Part shown: piece after piece, positions 9,795 to 17,766 of the stretch
How the letters are laid out: each line of letters opens with the position of its first letter
Position numbering within the stretch: the stretch's first letter is position 1
DNA from: SIG607 sp036307305
Lineage (GTDB): Bacteria > Bacillota > Clostridia > Oscillospirales > Acutalibacteraceae
Direction of reading: 5' to 3'
Assembly (NCBI GenBank): GCA_036307305.1
Contig: JAXJXV010000001.1
Location: 4,446 to 68,445 of the forward strand
Length of the DNA stretch: 64,000 nucleotides
Notes under the pieces: generated by a model
Told to the model about the DNA's origin: nothing
Seen by the model: the letters and a program-made list of their open reading frames with translations, nothing else
The model's database searches: none
Translations under genes and position numbers: made by a program

Positions 9795-11111
9795 CTAATT
9801 AAACAGAATTTGGTTGATTATGCTTTGTAAGTATTCCTGTCTGCCGCTTGACGGAAGGGCGGGAGCGCCCATATTTTCGGCAATAGCAGCTAATTCACAA
9901 AGATTTGTTGTGTTATCTCTGATTTTCTTTCCAACGCCTTCGCTGAAACTTGCATATCTGTCTTTAATGAAGTTATCTATTCTTCCGTCTTCAATAATTT
10001 CAGCCGCTTTGATAAGACCTAAAGCAAAGGTATCCATACCGAGAATAAATGCGTGGAACATATCTTCGGCGGTGTAGCTTGGACGACGTGTTTTTGAGTC
10101 GAAATTGAAACCGCCTGTAAGTCCACCGGCTTTTAAAACCTCATACATACACATAGTTGCATCGTATACGTTAGCGGGGAATTCATCAGTATCCCAACCA
10201 AGAAGTGAATCGCCCTGATTTGCATCGATAGAACCGAGCATACCGTATATAGCAGAAACACGTAATTCGTGCTGGAAGGTATGACCTGCAAGTGTAGCGT
10301 GGTTTGCTTCTATATTCATCTTGAAATCCTTGTCAAGACCGTACTGACGCAAGAAACCTATTGCTGTAGCGGCATCGAAATCATACTGATGCTTCATTGG
10401 CTCCTTTGGTTTAGGCTCGATGTAAAAATCGCCTGTAAAGCCGATGGAACGTCCGTATTCTACTGCCATTTTCATAAGCTTTGCAATGTTTTCCTGTTCG
10501 AATTTAACATCGGTATTAAGAAGTGTTTCATAGCCTTCTCTTCCGCCCCAGAAAACATAACCCTTACCGCCGAATTTAACGGTCAAATCAAGTGCCTTTT
10601 TAATCTGTGCGGCTGCAAAGCAAAAAACATCTGCTGAGTTTGTGGAACCTGCGCCGTTCATAAAACGGGGATTTGAGAACATATTTGCAGTACCCCAAAG
10701 GCATTTAATGCCTGTTTTATTCATTTTTTCAAGGATATAATCGCCGATTTCATCAAGACGGCGGTTGGTTTCTTTTATATCCTCTGCTTCAGGAATTAAA
10801 TCAACGTCGTGGAAGCAGAAGTACTCGATTCCAAGCTTTTGCATAAATTCAAAACCTGCGTCAACCTTTGCTTTGGCGTGTTCCATTGTGCCTTTTTCAG
10901 CACCAAAAGATTTATCTCCTGTATCTCTGCCAAACATATCGGTTCCTGCGGCGCAAAGATTGTGCCACCAAGCCATAGCAAAGGGAAGATGCTCACGCAT
11001 TGTTTTTCCTAAAATAACACGGTCTGCTTCGTAATACTTAAATGCTAACGGATTTTTGCTGTCTTTGCCTTCATACTTGATTGTAGGGATGTTGTTAAAA
11101 ATTTCTTTCAT
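9795..11111 (-). CDS. xylA: Xylose isomerase
   Basis: Interconverts D-xylose and D-xylulose using two divalent metals. The 438-residue length and sequence fit class II enzymes. Active-site H101 and D104 lie in the FCFHDVDLIPE segment, the metal-binding EPKPKEPMKHQYD motif is intact, and GHTFQHEL, DANQGD and GWDTDEFP follow. The start has a ribosome site (GAGGAAC) upstream. It lies between xylB (10 bases away) and the beta-xylosidase gene. Together the three genes take xylo-oligosaccharide to xylulose 5-phosphate for the pentose phosphate pathway. Confidence 0.97.
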   Translation of the reverse strand: MKEIFNNIPTIKYEGKDSKNPLAFKYYEADRVILGKTMREHLPFAMAWWHNLCAAGTDMFGRDTGDKSFGAEKGTMEHAKAKVDAGFEFMQKLGIEYFCFHDVDLIPEAEDIKETNRRLDEIGDYILEKMNKTGIKCLWGTANMFSNPRFMNGAGSTNSADVFCFAAAQIKKALDLTVKFGGKGYVFWGGREGYETLLNTDVKFEQENIAKLMKMAVEYGRSIGFTGDFYIEPKPKEPMKHQYDFDAATAIGFLRQYGLDKDFKMNIEANHATLAGHTFQHELRVSAIYGMLGSIDANQGDSLLGWDTDEFPANVYDATMCMYEVLKAGGLTGGFNFDSKTRRPSYTAEDMFHAFILGMDTFALGLIKAAEIIEDGRIDNFIKDRYASFSEGVGKKIRDNTTNLCELAAIAENMGAPALPSSGRQEYLQSIINQILFN

Positions 11112-11121
11112 AGTTTGTTCC

Positions 11122-12600
11122 TCACTTTATCTTTTTAAATAATTCTTTAACTGATGGATATATTTCTTTAAACTTTTGATACTTATTTTCGTAGCGTTCT
11201 ACGATTTCTTGTTGCGGAGTTACGGTCGTTTTGATTTTTACAAATTTTTCAGCGCATTCATTTACTGTTTCGTATTCACCCGTTCCTACCATAGCCAGCA
11301 TTGCGCCGCCGTAACCAGGACCTTGTTCGGTTTGGGGAATACTGATTTTAACGTTAAGAACGTTACATAGAATTTTCCGCCAAAGAGGTGATTTAGCACC
11401 GCCGCCGCAAAGTCCGCTGCTTTCTATATTAATACCCAGTGCTTTTGCAATTTCCAGATTATCTCTGATTGCAAAAGCAACACCCTCAAGCACAGCCTGA
11501 ACCATATCGGCTCGTGAAGTATCCATTCGCATACCTATAAAAGTACCTCTTGCGTCGGTATCGTTTATAGGACTGCGTTCGCCCATAAGATAGGGAAGGA
11601 AAAATACGTCGTTGTTGCCCAATTTATCATCCGTAATGCCGATTTGTTCCTCTGCATAATCGCTTGTTTTTAATATTTCGTCGCAAAACCATTTATTACA
11701 GGATGCCGCAGATAATATACACGCCATAAGGTGATATCTGGAGTTTGCATGACAAAACGAATGAAGCGCGTTTTTATCGTCAACGGAAAATTTATCAGAG
11801 GAAATAAATACCGTACCCGAAGTTCCAAGGGAAATATTACACTTTCCGTCTGCTACTGTTCCTGTGCCTACAGCCGCCGCCGCGTTATCACCCGCTCCTG
11901 CAACAACCTTTACGTTTTCACTGATGTTAAACTCATTTGCAATTTCAGGCAGTACTGTTCCTACTGTCTGGTAGCTTTCGTAAAGAGAGGGCATTTGCTG
12001 TTTTGAAACAGAGCAGACGTCCAGCATAAATTCAGACCAACGTTTGTTTTTTACGTCTAATAAAAGCATACCCGAAGCATCAGAATAATCGGTAGAGTGT
12101 ACGCCTGTTAATTTATAATTTATGTAATCCTTCGGCAACATAATTTTACTTATTTTGCTGAAATTTTCAGGCTCGTTATTTTTAAGCCACAACAGCTTTG
12201 GCGCGGTAAAACCTGCAAAAGCTATATTAGCAGTAAGCTCTGAAAGCTTTTCTTTGCCTACGACCTCGTTCAGATAGGCAGTTTCTTTGTCCGTTCTGCC
12301 GTCATTCCATAAAATCGCAGGACGGATAACCTTATCGTTTTCGTCAAGAATAACCAGACCGTGCATCTGACCTCCCGCTCCGATTCCTGCTACCTTTGAA
12401 GCATCAACCTCGCTTAAAAGCTCTTTAATGCCTGATTTTAAAGCCGTCCACCAATCCTCAGGGTTTTGCTGACTCCAACCCGATTTTGGATAGTCGACGT
12501 CGTAGCTTTTTGAAACTGTTTTTAAAATTTCTCCGCTGTTGTCAAGTAAAAGCAGCTTTAGCGCTGACGTTCCTAAATCAACACCAATATAATAGTTCAT
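11122..12600 (-). CDS. xylB: Xylulokinase
   Basis: FGGY-family kinase that phosphorylates D-xylulose with ATP to xylulose 5-phosphate. The N-terminal phosphate loop GVDLGTSALK, GQMHGLV, ILWNDGRT and the C-terminal ATP-site GAGDNAAAAVGTG are all present; the length is 492 residues. The start at 12600 is chosen because GGAGG sits immediately upstream of it (MNYYIGVDLG); a longer frame reaching 12654 has no such support. First gene of the leftward operon, divergent from an AraC-type regulator. Confidence 0.95.
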   Translation of the reverse strand: MNYYIGVDLGTSALKLLLLDNSGEILKTVSKSYDVDYPKSGWSQQNPEDWWTALKSGIKELLSEVDASKVAGIGAGGQMHGLVILDENDKVIRPAILWNDGRTDKETAYLNEVVGKEKLSELTANIAFAGFTAPKLLWLKNNEPENFSKISKIMLPKDYINYKLTGVHSTDYSDASGMLLLDVKNKRWSEFMLDVCSVSKQQMPSLYESYQTVGTVLPEIANEFNISENVKVVAGAGDNAAAAVGTGTVADGKCNISLGTSGTVFISSDKFSVDDKNALHSFCHANSRYHLMACILSAASCNKWFCDEILKTSDYAEEQIGITDDKLGNNDVFFLPYLMGERSPINDTDARGTFIGMRMDTSRADMVQAVLEGVAFAIRDNLEIAKALGINIESSGLCGGGAKSPLWRKILCNVLNVKISIPQTEQGPGYGGAMLAMVGTGEYETVNECAEKFVKIKTTVTPQQEIVERYENKYQKFKEIYPSVKELFKKIK

Positions 12601-12621
12601 AACAGTACCTCCTTTAAACGT

Positions 12622-12627
12622 ATTATA
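12622..12627 (-). promoter_or_regulatory. -10 element of the xyl operon promoter
   Basis: Reading leftward, TATAAT lies 22 bases before the xylB start. No good -35 hexamer sits 16-18 bases further back (AAGAAA at the right place; TTGCAA is 21 bases away). A strong -10 with a poor -35 is typical of an activator-dependent promoter, fitting control by the adjacent AraC-type protein. This is an inference. Confidence 0.5.
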
Positions 12628-12638
12628 TAGCATATAGT

Positions 12639-12667
12639 TTGACTTTTCTTGCAATATACTGTATAAT
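12639..12667 (+). promoter_or_regulatory. Promoter of the AraC-type regulator
   Basis: TTGACT (12639-12644) and TATAAT (12662-12667) are separated by exactly 17 bases, 31 bases before the regulator's ATG. It overlaps the probable -35 region of the divergent xyl operon, so the two transcription units share one control region. Confidence 0.75.
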
Positions 12668-12698
12668 AAATGGACAATATTTTACTTTTGGAGGAAAA

Positions 12699-13472
12699 AT
12701 GTTTTATCAGGTTGAGCATATAGGAGCGCCCGAGCATCTTGTTGTAGAGAAAAATTGCGATTATTCTTTTCCGCCTCATATTCATCAGTGCTTTGAAATG
12801 ATAACTATAAACGAAGGCACTATGAACGTAACGGTCGATAAAAGAATTTATACACTGGAAAAAGGGGAATCTATTCTGATTTTCCCTAATCAGATACATT
12901 CTCTTGATTCTACCCAGAGTACGCATACTCTTTGTATTTTTTCATCTGATTACGTAAAGGTGTTTTTTAGAAAAACGCAAAACAAAATACCTGAGAATAA
13001 TAAATTTGTTCTTGGAAAAGAACTGGCGGTTTTGTTTGAACAGTTAGAAACGAATGAATCTGAAATATTCAGAAAAGGCGTACTGTATTTGATTTGCGAC
13101 GCATTTCATAACACGGCGACGTATAAAAAACAGGAAACCGACCGTGATGATTTACTGTACTGTATATTTGCTTTTGTGGACAAGAATTTTGACGGTGAGT
13201 GTTCTCTTTCTTTGCTTTCAAAGGAAAGCGGATATAATTATTCTTATATATCGCGCTACTTTAAAAACGTCGTGGGGATAACCTTTAATGAATACGTAAA
13301 TAATTACCGTCTTAATCACGCGTGTTATTTAATTAAGAATAACGTTGAGTCGATGCTACAGTGCGCACTGGACAGTGGTTTCGTATCACTTCGTACCTTT
13401 AACCGAAGCTTTAAACAACGGTTTAAAATAACCCCCACACAGTATAAAAAAATGGTAGCATCAGAACTATAA
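12699..13472 (+). CDS. AraC-family transcriptional regulator
   Basis: Probable activator of the divergent xylose operon. The 257-residue protein has an N-terminal cupin-like sensor (FPPHIHQCFEM, then ESILIFPNQIHSLD) and two C-terminal helix-turn-helix motifs: SLSLLSKESGYNYSYISRYF, then CALDSGFVSLRTFNRSFKQ ending in TPTQYKK. The ATG at 12699 follows GGAGGAAAA; the frame extends to 12639 without support and through the promoter. That it senses xylose or xylo-oligosaccharides is inferred only from position. Confidence 0.88.
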   Translation: MFYQVEHIGAPEHLVVEKNCDYSFPPHIHQCFEMITINEGTMNVTVDKRIYTLEKGESILIFPNQIHSLDSTQSTHTLCIFSSDYVKVFFRKTQNKIPENNKFVLGKELAVLFEQLETNESEIFRKGVLYLICDAFHNTATYKKQETDRDDLLYCIFAFVDKNFDGECSLSLLSKESGYNYSYISRYFKNVVGITFNEYVNNYRLNHACYLIKNNVESMLQCALDSGFVSLRTFNRSFKQRFKITPTQYKKMVASEL

Positions 13473-13477
13473 AAATA

Positions 13478-13508
13478 AAAGGAGTAGGAACGTCGCCTAC
13501 TCCTTTAA
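13478..13508. terminator. Bidirectional terminator between convergent genes
   Basis: An 11-base-pair stem (13478-13488 with 13496-13506) around the loop aacgtcg separates the AraC-type gene from the leftward decarboxylase gene. A-rich DNA to the left gives a T run for leftward transcripts; the rightward T run is short. The decarboxylase stop codon (13497-13499) lies inside the stem. Confidence 0.8.
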
Positions 13509-14792
13509 AACAGCACATTTTTTGATACCGTAATATTTAAAACAATTTATTGTTTCTTTTGTGATTTTTTCACCGCACATTACTATGGGAACGGCAGGGG
13601 GACAGCTTACGTTAAGCTGTGAAAGTGTTTTGCCGAGAGCCTTTTCAACAGGCAGTTCTATAAAGTCGCTCATCATAGCATCGCGAATAGATATAACCCT
13701 TTGAGGAACTGAAAAACAAGGGGGAAAAGAGGTTATTACTTCTTTTTGCGGAATGGATAAAAAAAACTTTAGTATTCTTTCTAAATTGGTGTCCACAGAA
13801 AGCATAAGCACCGTAAAATCGGGGTCGCAAAATTCACATTCGATTTGTTCTTTTCTGAATAAATCGGCAAACTCATAACCCGTGTAACCGTACGCTTTTG
13901 CGCATACCGTTATTTTCATAGGCTCACTTTCAAAAAGGGTGTATCCCTTTCCTCTGAGTTGCTTTTTAAAATGCTCGACTTTTAATATAAAGCCGTTGAG
14001 TTTTTCTGAGTATCCCTCTGAAATATATTTATTTACAAGGTCAAGGGACTCTAAAATAAGATAGGACGGACTTGTGGAGCCAAATACCGATAGAGCGTTT
14101 TTGACTTTTTTACTAAAGCTGCAGTCTTTGATATGCAGATAAGCGCCGCCTGTAAGACAGGGCAGTGTTTTATGAGCAGAGTCACAGCACATATCCGCCC
14201 CTAAGTCCATAGGATGTAATGATTCCTCTAAGAATTTCAGATAAGCTCCGTGAGCGTTATCTACAACAAGAAGGGCGTTGTGCTTCTTGCAAATTTCACT
14301 GATAGTTTTAATATCTGCGATATTACCCAGATAATCGGGGCTTGTGATATAAACTGCCTTTATACCGCTTTCTGCTAAAAGACGGTCAAGCTCTTCTTCG
14401 TCTATATTACAGGAAAGGTAGGTTGAACTCCCGTATAACCATTCTACCTCAAAATCAAGTAAAGCGCAGGCTGTTAAAAAGCTTTTGTGAGCATTTCTTC
14501 CTGCAAGAATTTTAGTTATACCGCGCTGCTTTAAAATATAGAGCATAGCTCTTATGCAGTGGGAAGACCCCTCTGTGCTGTAAAAGGTTGGACAGCCGAA
14601 AAGAAGCGACGCGTTTTTTTCGCTTTCGGCTATTATACCGTCTGCCTCGTAAAGACTGTCGGCGCCGTGTATTTCGGTTATATCGTATTCCTCGCAGCCA
14701 AGAAAGGAAAAACCTTTGTGACCGGGCATATGCAGTCTTTCCGTACCGCTGTTTTTGTATTTGGCTACAAAATCATAAATAGGTGTGTTCAT
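13497..14792 (-). CDS. Orn/Lys/Arg decarboxylase-family PLP enzyme
   Basis: Fold-type I PLP enzyme of the Gram-positive YaaO/SpeA-like Orn/Lys/Arg decarboxylase group, which make agmatine, cadaverine or putrescine from basic amino acids. The typical opening HMPGHKG is at residues 21-27, and the PLP lysine is K208 in DSAHKTLPCLTGG. At 431 residues it is shorter than YaaO (about 480) and lacks the N-terminal wing domain of the large E. coli enzymes. Its ATG overlaps the stop of the SCIFF maturase gene (ATGA), so the two are co-translated. The substrate cannot be told from sequence. Confidence 0.8.
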   Translation of the reverse strand: MNTPIYDFVAKYKNSGTERLHMPGHKGFSFLGCEEYDITEIHGADSLYEADGIIAESEKNASLLFGCPTFYSTEGSSHCIRAMLYILKQRGITKILAGRNAHKSFLTACALLDFEVEWLYGSSTYLSCNIDEEELDRLLAESGIKAVYITSPDYLGNIADIKTISEICKKHNALLVVDNAHGAYLKFLEESLHPMDLGADMCCDSAHKTLPCLTGGAYLHIKDCSFSKKVKNALSVFGSTSPSYLILESLDLVNKYISEGYSEKLNGFILKVEHFKKQLRGKGYTLFESEPMKITVCAKAYGYTGYEFADLFRKEQIECEFCDPDFTVLMLSVDTNLERILKFFLSIPQKEVITSFPPCFSVPQRVISIRDAMMSDFIELPVEKALGKTLSQLNVSCPPAVPIVMCGEKITKETINCFKYYGIKKCAVLKE

Positions 14793-16165
14793 CAGTTGTC
14801 ACCAAGCTGACGGGCAATAGCAACCATAATTGCGCATTCCATACGCTTTTTGAACATCTCACAGCCGTACTCATAAACGCCTGTAACCTTGCCCGTGGCG
14901 TGATATGCATTAGCGGCACAGCCGCCCGAACAGTAAAGCCTTGCCCAACAGTCTTTGCACTCCTTATGAGCGTAAACGTTACAGCCCATAAATTCCTTTT
15001 GTATTTCTTTATTGGTGACTCCGTTCCATATATCGCCAAGCTTGAATTTTTCCTCTCCCACAAACTGATGACAGGGATAAAGGTCACCCCACGGTGTAAC
15101 GGCCATATACTCAGTACCACTGCCGCAACCTGATATACGCTTATAAATGCAGGGACCGCCCGTAAGGTCAATCATATAGTGATAGAAGGTGAATGGCTTA
15201 CCTTCTTTATCCTTTTTAAGCATAAGCTGGGCAAGTTTTTCGTATTGCTCGAATACAATAGGTAAATCCTCTGCTGTAAGCTCGTTTTTGTCACCCTTTG
15301 CGCAAACGACAGGCTCCATACTAAGCTCGTTAAATCCAAGCTCAAGCATAGTTTTGATATCCTCTAAAAAGTCAGGATTGTTATGTGTAAAAGTGCCGCG
15401 CATATAGTAGTTTTTGCCACCACGCGCCGTAACAAGCTTTTGAAATTTAGGTACAATTTTATCGAAACTGCCTTTACCGTTGTAGTCAACTCTGTAACGG
15501 TCGTGAACTTCTTTTCGTCCGTCAAGACTTAATACTACGTTGCTCATTTCACGATTCGCAAAATCAATAACGTCATCGTCAATAAGCATACCGTTGGTGG
15601 TAAGGGTAAAACGGAAATTTTTGCCCTTTTCTTTTTCAATACTACGGGCATAAGCTACCATCTTTTTTACAACTTCAAAGTTCATAAGAGGCTCTCCGCC
15701 GAAAAAGTCTACTTCAAGATTTTTTCGGTTTCCTGAATTTTCAACCAGAAAATCCAGAGCCTGTTTGCCCACCTCAAAGCTCATCATAGCTCTGTCACCG
15801 TGATATTTACCCTGACTTGCAAAGCAGTACTCACAGTTAAGATTGCAGGTGTGGGCGATATGTATACAAAGCGCCTTAACGACACCTGCGGTTTTTTCTT
15901 TAAGGGCGCCCGCCATATTCTCAAAGGTATCGGGTGCAAAAAGCTTACCAGACTCCTTAAGCTCACAAATCTGGTCGTAGCAATCCTCTATTTCCTCTAT
16001 AGAAACGTCTTTGTGAATATTTGAAGTTTTTTCTATTACAATATTTTTTTCAAGGTCTTCAAAAAGTGAAATTATATCATAGGCAACCTCGTCCACAACG
16101 TGTACGGAACCGCTGCACACGTCAAGAACGACGTTATAGCCGCCTAACTTGTACTGATGAATCAT
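14792..16165 (-). CDS. scfB: SCIFF peptide maturase, radical SAM/SPASM
   Basis: Radical SAM enzyme that forms thioether cross-links between cysteines and partner residues in the SCIFF peptide. The opening MIHQYKLGGYNVVLDV is diagnostic. The RiPP recognition region comes first, then the radical SAM cluster cysteines C107, C111 and C114 (CNLNCEYC). A cysteine-rich C-terminal SPASM domain follows, with CKDCWARLYCSGGCAAN. The start at 16165 has AAAGGAG upstream and matches the family start; the frame reaches 16216 but that part crosses a hairpin. It lies 63 bases after scfA and overlaps the decarboxylase gene by four bases. 457 residues, full length. Confidence 0.96.
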   Translation of the reverse strand: MIHQYKLGGYNVVLDVCSGSVHVVDEVAYDIISLFEDLEKNIVIEKTSNIHKDVSIEEIEDCYDQICELKESGKLFAPDTFENMAGALKEKTAGVVKALCIHIAHTCNLNCEYCFASQGKYHGDRAMMSFEVGKQALDFLVENSGNRKNLEVDFFGGEPLMNFEVVKKMVAYARSIEKEKGKNFRFTLTTNGMLIDDDVIDFANREMSNVVLSLDGRKEVHDRYRVDYNGKGSFDKIVPKFQKLVTARGGKNYYMRGTFTHNNPDFLEDIKTMLELGFNELSMEPVVCAKGDKNELTAEDLPIVFEQYEKLAQLMLKKDKEGKPFTFYHYMIDLTGGPCIYKRISGCGSGTEYMAVTPWGDLYPCHQFVGEEKFKLGDIWNGVTNKEIQKEFMGCNVYAHKECKDCWARLYCSGGCAANAYHATGKVTGVYEYGCEMFKKRMECAIMVAIARQLGDN

Positions 16166-16193
16166 TTTAATTCGAACTCCTTTAATATAAGAA

Positions 16194-16218
16194 AAATGCC
16201 GCCGATTCGGCGGCATTT
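16194..16218 (-). terminator. Hairpin between scfA and scfB (attenuator)
   Basis: A near-perfect GC-rich stem (16194-16204 with 16208-16218, loop att) lies between the SCIFF peptide gene and its maturase gene. On the transcribed strand it is followed by a T-rich run, so it looks like a partial terminator that would give more peptide mRNA than maturase mRNA. It could also protect the 3' end of the scfA message. Confidence 0.7.
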
Positions 16219-16228
16219 AGATTTTGCT

Positions 16229-16381
16229 TTACTTGCTTTCCTCGGTGTTTTCACACTGCTGATTAGCAATACCGCAGCTGGTTTTACAAGCAGACTGACA
16301 AGAAGTCTGACACTCACCGCAACCGCCGTTTTTAGCGCTTTCACAAAGATTACGGGTTTCAATAGTAACAATACGTTTCAC
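16229..16381 (-). CDS. scfA: SCIFF ribosomal peptide precursor
   Basis: A 50-residue peptide of the 'six cysteines in forty-five residues' family, substrate of the adjacent radical SAM maturase. It starts MKRIVTIETRNL and carries the family core CGECQTSCQSACKTSC, then ANQQC near the C-terminus. There are seven cysteines in all: the usual six plus one at residue 13. The GTG start at 16381 has GGAGG seven bases before it; no in-frame ATG fits. The mature product and its role in Clostridia remain unknown in the literature I recall. Confidence 0.95.
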   Translation of the reverse strand: MKRIVTIETRNLCESAKNGGCGECQTSCQSACKTSCGIANQQCENTEESK

Positions 16382-16413
16382 TGTACTGACCTCCAATGCA
16401 TTAATCTTTTAAA

Positions 16414-16442
16414 ATGATAACATAAAACGTGACATAAGTCAA
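16414..16442 (-). promoter_or_regulatory. Promoter of the scfA-scfB-decarboxylase operon
   Basis: Reading leftward, TTGACT (16442-16437) and TATCAT (16419-16414) are separated by 17 bases, about 33 bases ahead of the scfA GTG start. Confidence 0.75.
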
Positions 16443-16466
16443 TAGGAGATTATTTTCTTTTTTTGG

Positions 16467-16495
16467 TTGCTTTTTGCTATTATATGTAGTATAAT
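16467..16495 (+). promoter_or_regulatory. Promoter of the polysaccharide operon
   Basis: TTGCTT (16467-16472) and TATAAT (16490-16495) are 17 bases apart, about 55 bases before the first gene. A second TATAAT at 16516-16521 has no good -35. No other strong promoter was noticed in the next 28 kb, so this site may drive the whole run. Confidence 0.7.
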
Positions 16496-16550
16496 TTAAT
16501 ATATTATGGACATACTATAATTTTTTAACACTTTTAGGATGGTTTTTATG

Positions 16551-17753
16551 ATGAACGTTTCTTTTTCACCTCCGGATATTTCTCAGATGGAAGTCGATGA
16601 GGTAAGCAAGGCTTTACTGTCGGGCTGGATTACTACAGGCCTCCGCACAAAAGAGCTTGAAAAGAAAATAGGGGACTATGTCGGTAGTAATAAATGCGTC
16701 TGTCTTAATTCTCAGACAGCCTGTGCCGAAATGGCGCTGAGGGTACTTGGTATCGGCAAGGGTGATGAGGTTATAACTACAGCCTACACCTATACCGCCT
16801 CTGCCTCGGTTATCGACCACGTCGGCGCAAAAATTGTGCTTGTTGATACCGCTGAGGATTCCTTTGAAATGGATTACCAAAAGCTTCAAAATGCAATAAC
16901 GGATAAAACCAAGGCTATAATTGCCGTTGATATTGCAGGTATCCCCTGTGATTATGACAGAATTTTTGAAATCGTTAACAGTAAGCGTTCACTTTTTAAA
17001 CCAAACGGTGAAATTCAAAAGGCGTTGGGCAGAGTTGCCGTTATGTGCGATGCGGCTCACGCGTTGGGCGCTTCCTACAAGGGTAAAATGGTTGGCAGTG
17101 TTGCGGACTTTTCGGCATTTTCTTTTCACGCTGTAAAAAACTTCACTACTGCTGAGGGTGGCGCACTTACCTGGCGCACTATTGATGGCATAGACGACGA
17201 TGAAATTTATAAACAGCTTCAGCTTTTATCTCTTCACGGTCAGTCAAAGGACGCTTTTGCAAAGGCAAAGCTCGGCGCTTGGGAATATGACATAGTAGGA
17301 ACCTACTATAAGTGCAATATGACCGATATTGCCGCCGCTATGGGACTTGCTCAGTTTGAGCGTTACCCCCAGATGCTCGGACGAAGAAAAGAAATTATTC
17401 AGAAGTATGATAATGCGCTTAAACCGCTTGGCGTCAAGGTGCTTAATCACTATACGGAGGATTACCAAAGCTCAGGTCATCTTTATCTTACAAGAATTCC
17501 CAATATAACGGGTGAGCAGAGAAACGAGATTATAACAAAAATGGCGGAAAACGGTATTGCCTGTAACGTTCATTATAAGCCTTTGCCCATGCATACGGCG
17601 TATAGAAATTTAGGCTTTGATATAAAAGATTTCGGTAACGCATATAATCAGTTTGCAAACGAAATAACCCTACCGCTTCATACCTGCCTTACTGATGAAG
17701 AGGCAGAGTATGTGATAGAAACTTACGTGAAGATTATAAAAGAATACTTTTGA
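16551..17753 (+). CDS. DegT/DnrJ/EryC1 nucleotide-sugar aminotransferase
   Basis: PLP-dependent aminotransferase that would convert a keto-sugar nucleotide into an amino sugar for the glycan built by this locus. The family opening (SFSPPDIS, then ALLSGWITTG) is intact, and the PLP lysine is K196 in SFHAVKNFTTAEGG. It is 400 residues from the ATG at 16551, eight bases after AGGATGG; ATGs at 16539 (inside that ribosome site) and 16548 are alternatives. First gene of the cluster. A dedicated 4,6-dehydratase is not next to it; the only one in the cluster is CapE, 21 kb downstream. Confidence 0.9.
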   Translation: MNVSFSPPDISQMEVDEVSKALLSGWITTGLRTKELEKKIGDYVGSNKCVCLNSQTACAEMALRVLGIGKGDEVITTAYTYTASASVIDHVGAKIVLVDTAEDSFEMDYQKLQNAITDKTKAIIAVDIAGIPCDYDRIFEIVNSKRSLFKPNGEIQKALGRVAVMCDAAHALGASYKGKMVGSVADFSAFSFHAVKNFTTAEGGALTWRTIDGIDDDEIYKQLQLLSLHGQSKDAFAKAKLGAWEYDIVGTYYKCNMTDIAAAMGLAQFERYPQMLGRRKEIIQKYDNALKPLGVKVLNHYTEDYQSSGHLYLTRIPNITGEQRNEIITKMAENGIACNVHYKPLPMHTAYRNLGFDIKDFGNAYNQFANEITLPLHTCLTDEEAEYVIETYVKIIKEYF

Positions 17754-17766
17754 CAAGAGGTAACAA

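Noticed and set aside
16162..16371. A 69-codon leftward frame overlapping the SCIFF gene
   Set aside because: It is the neighbouring frame of the real 50-residue SCIFF peptide and runs through the hairpin before scfB; the cysteine-rich frame is the true gene.
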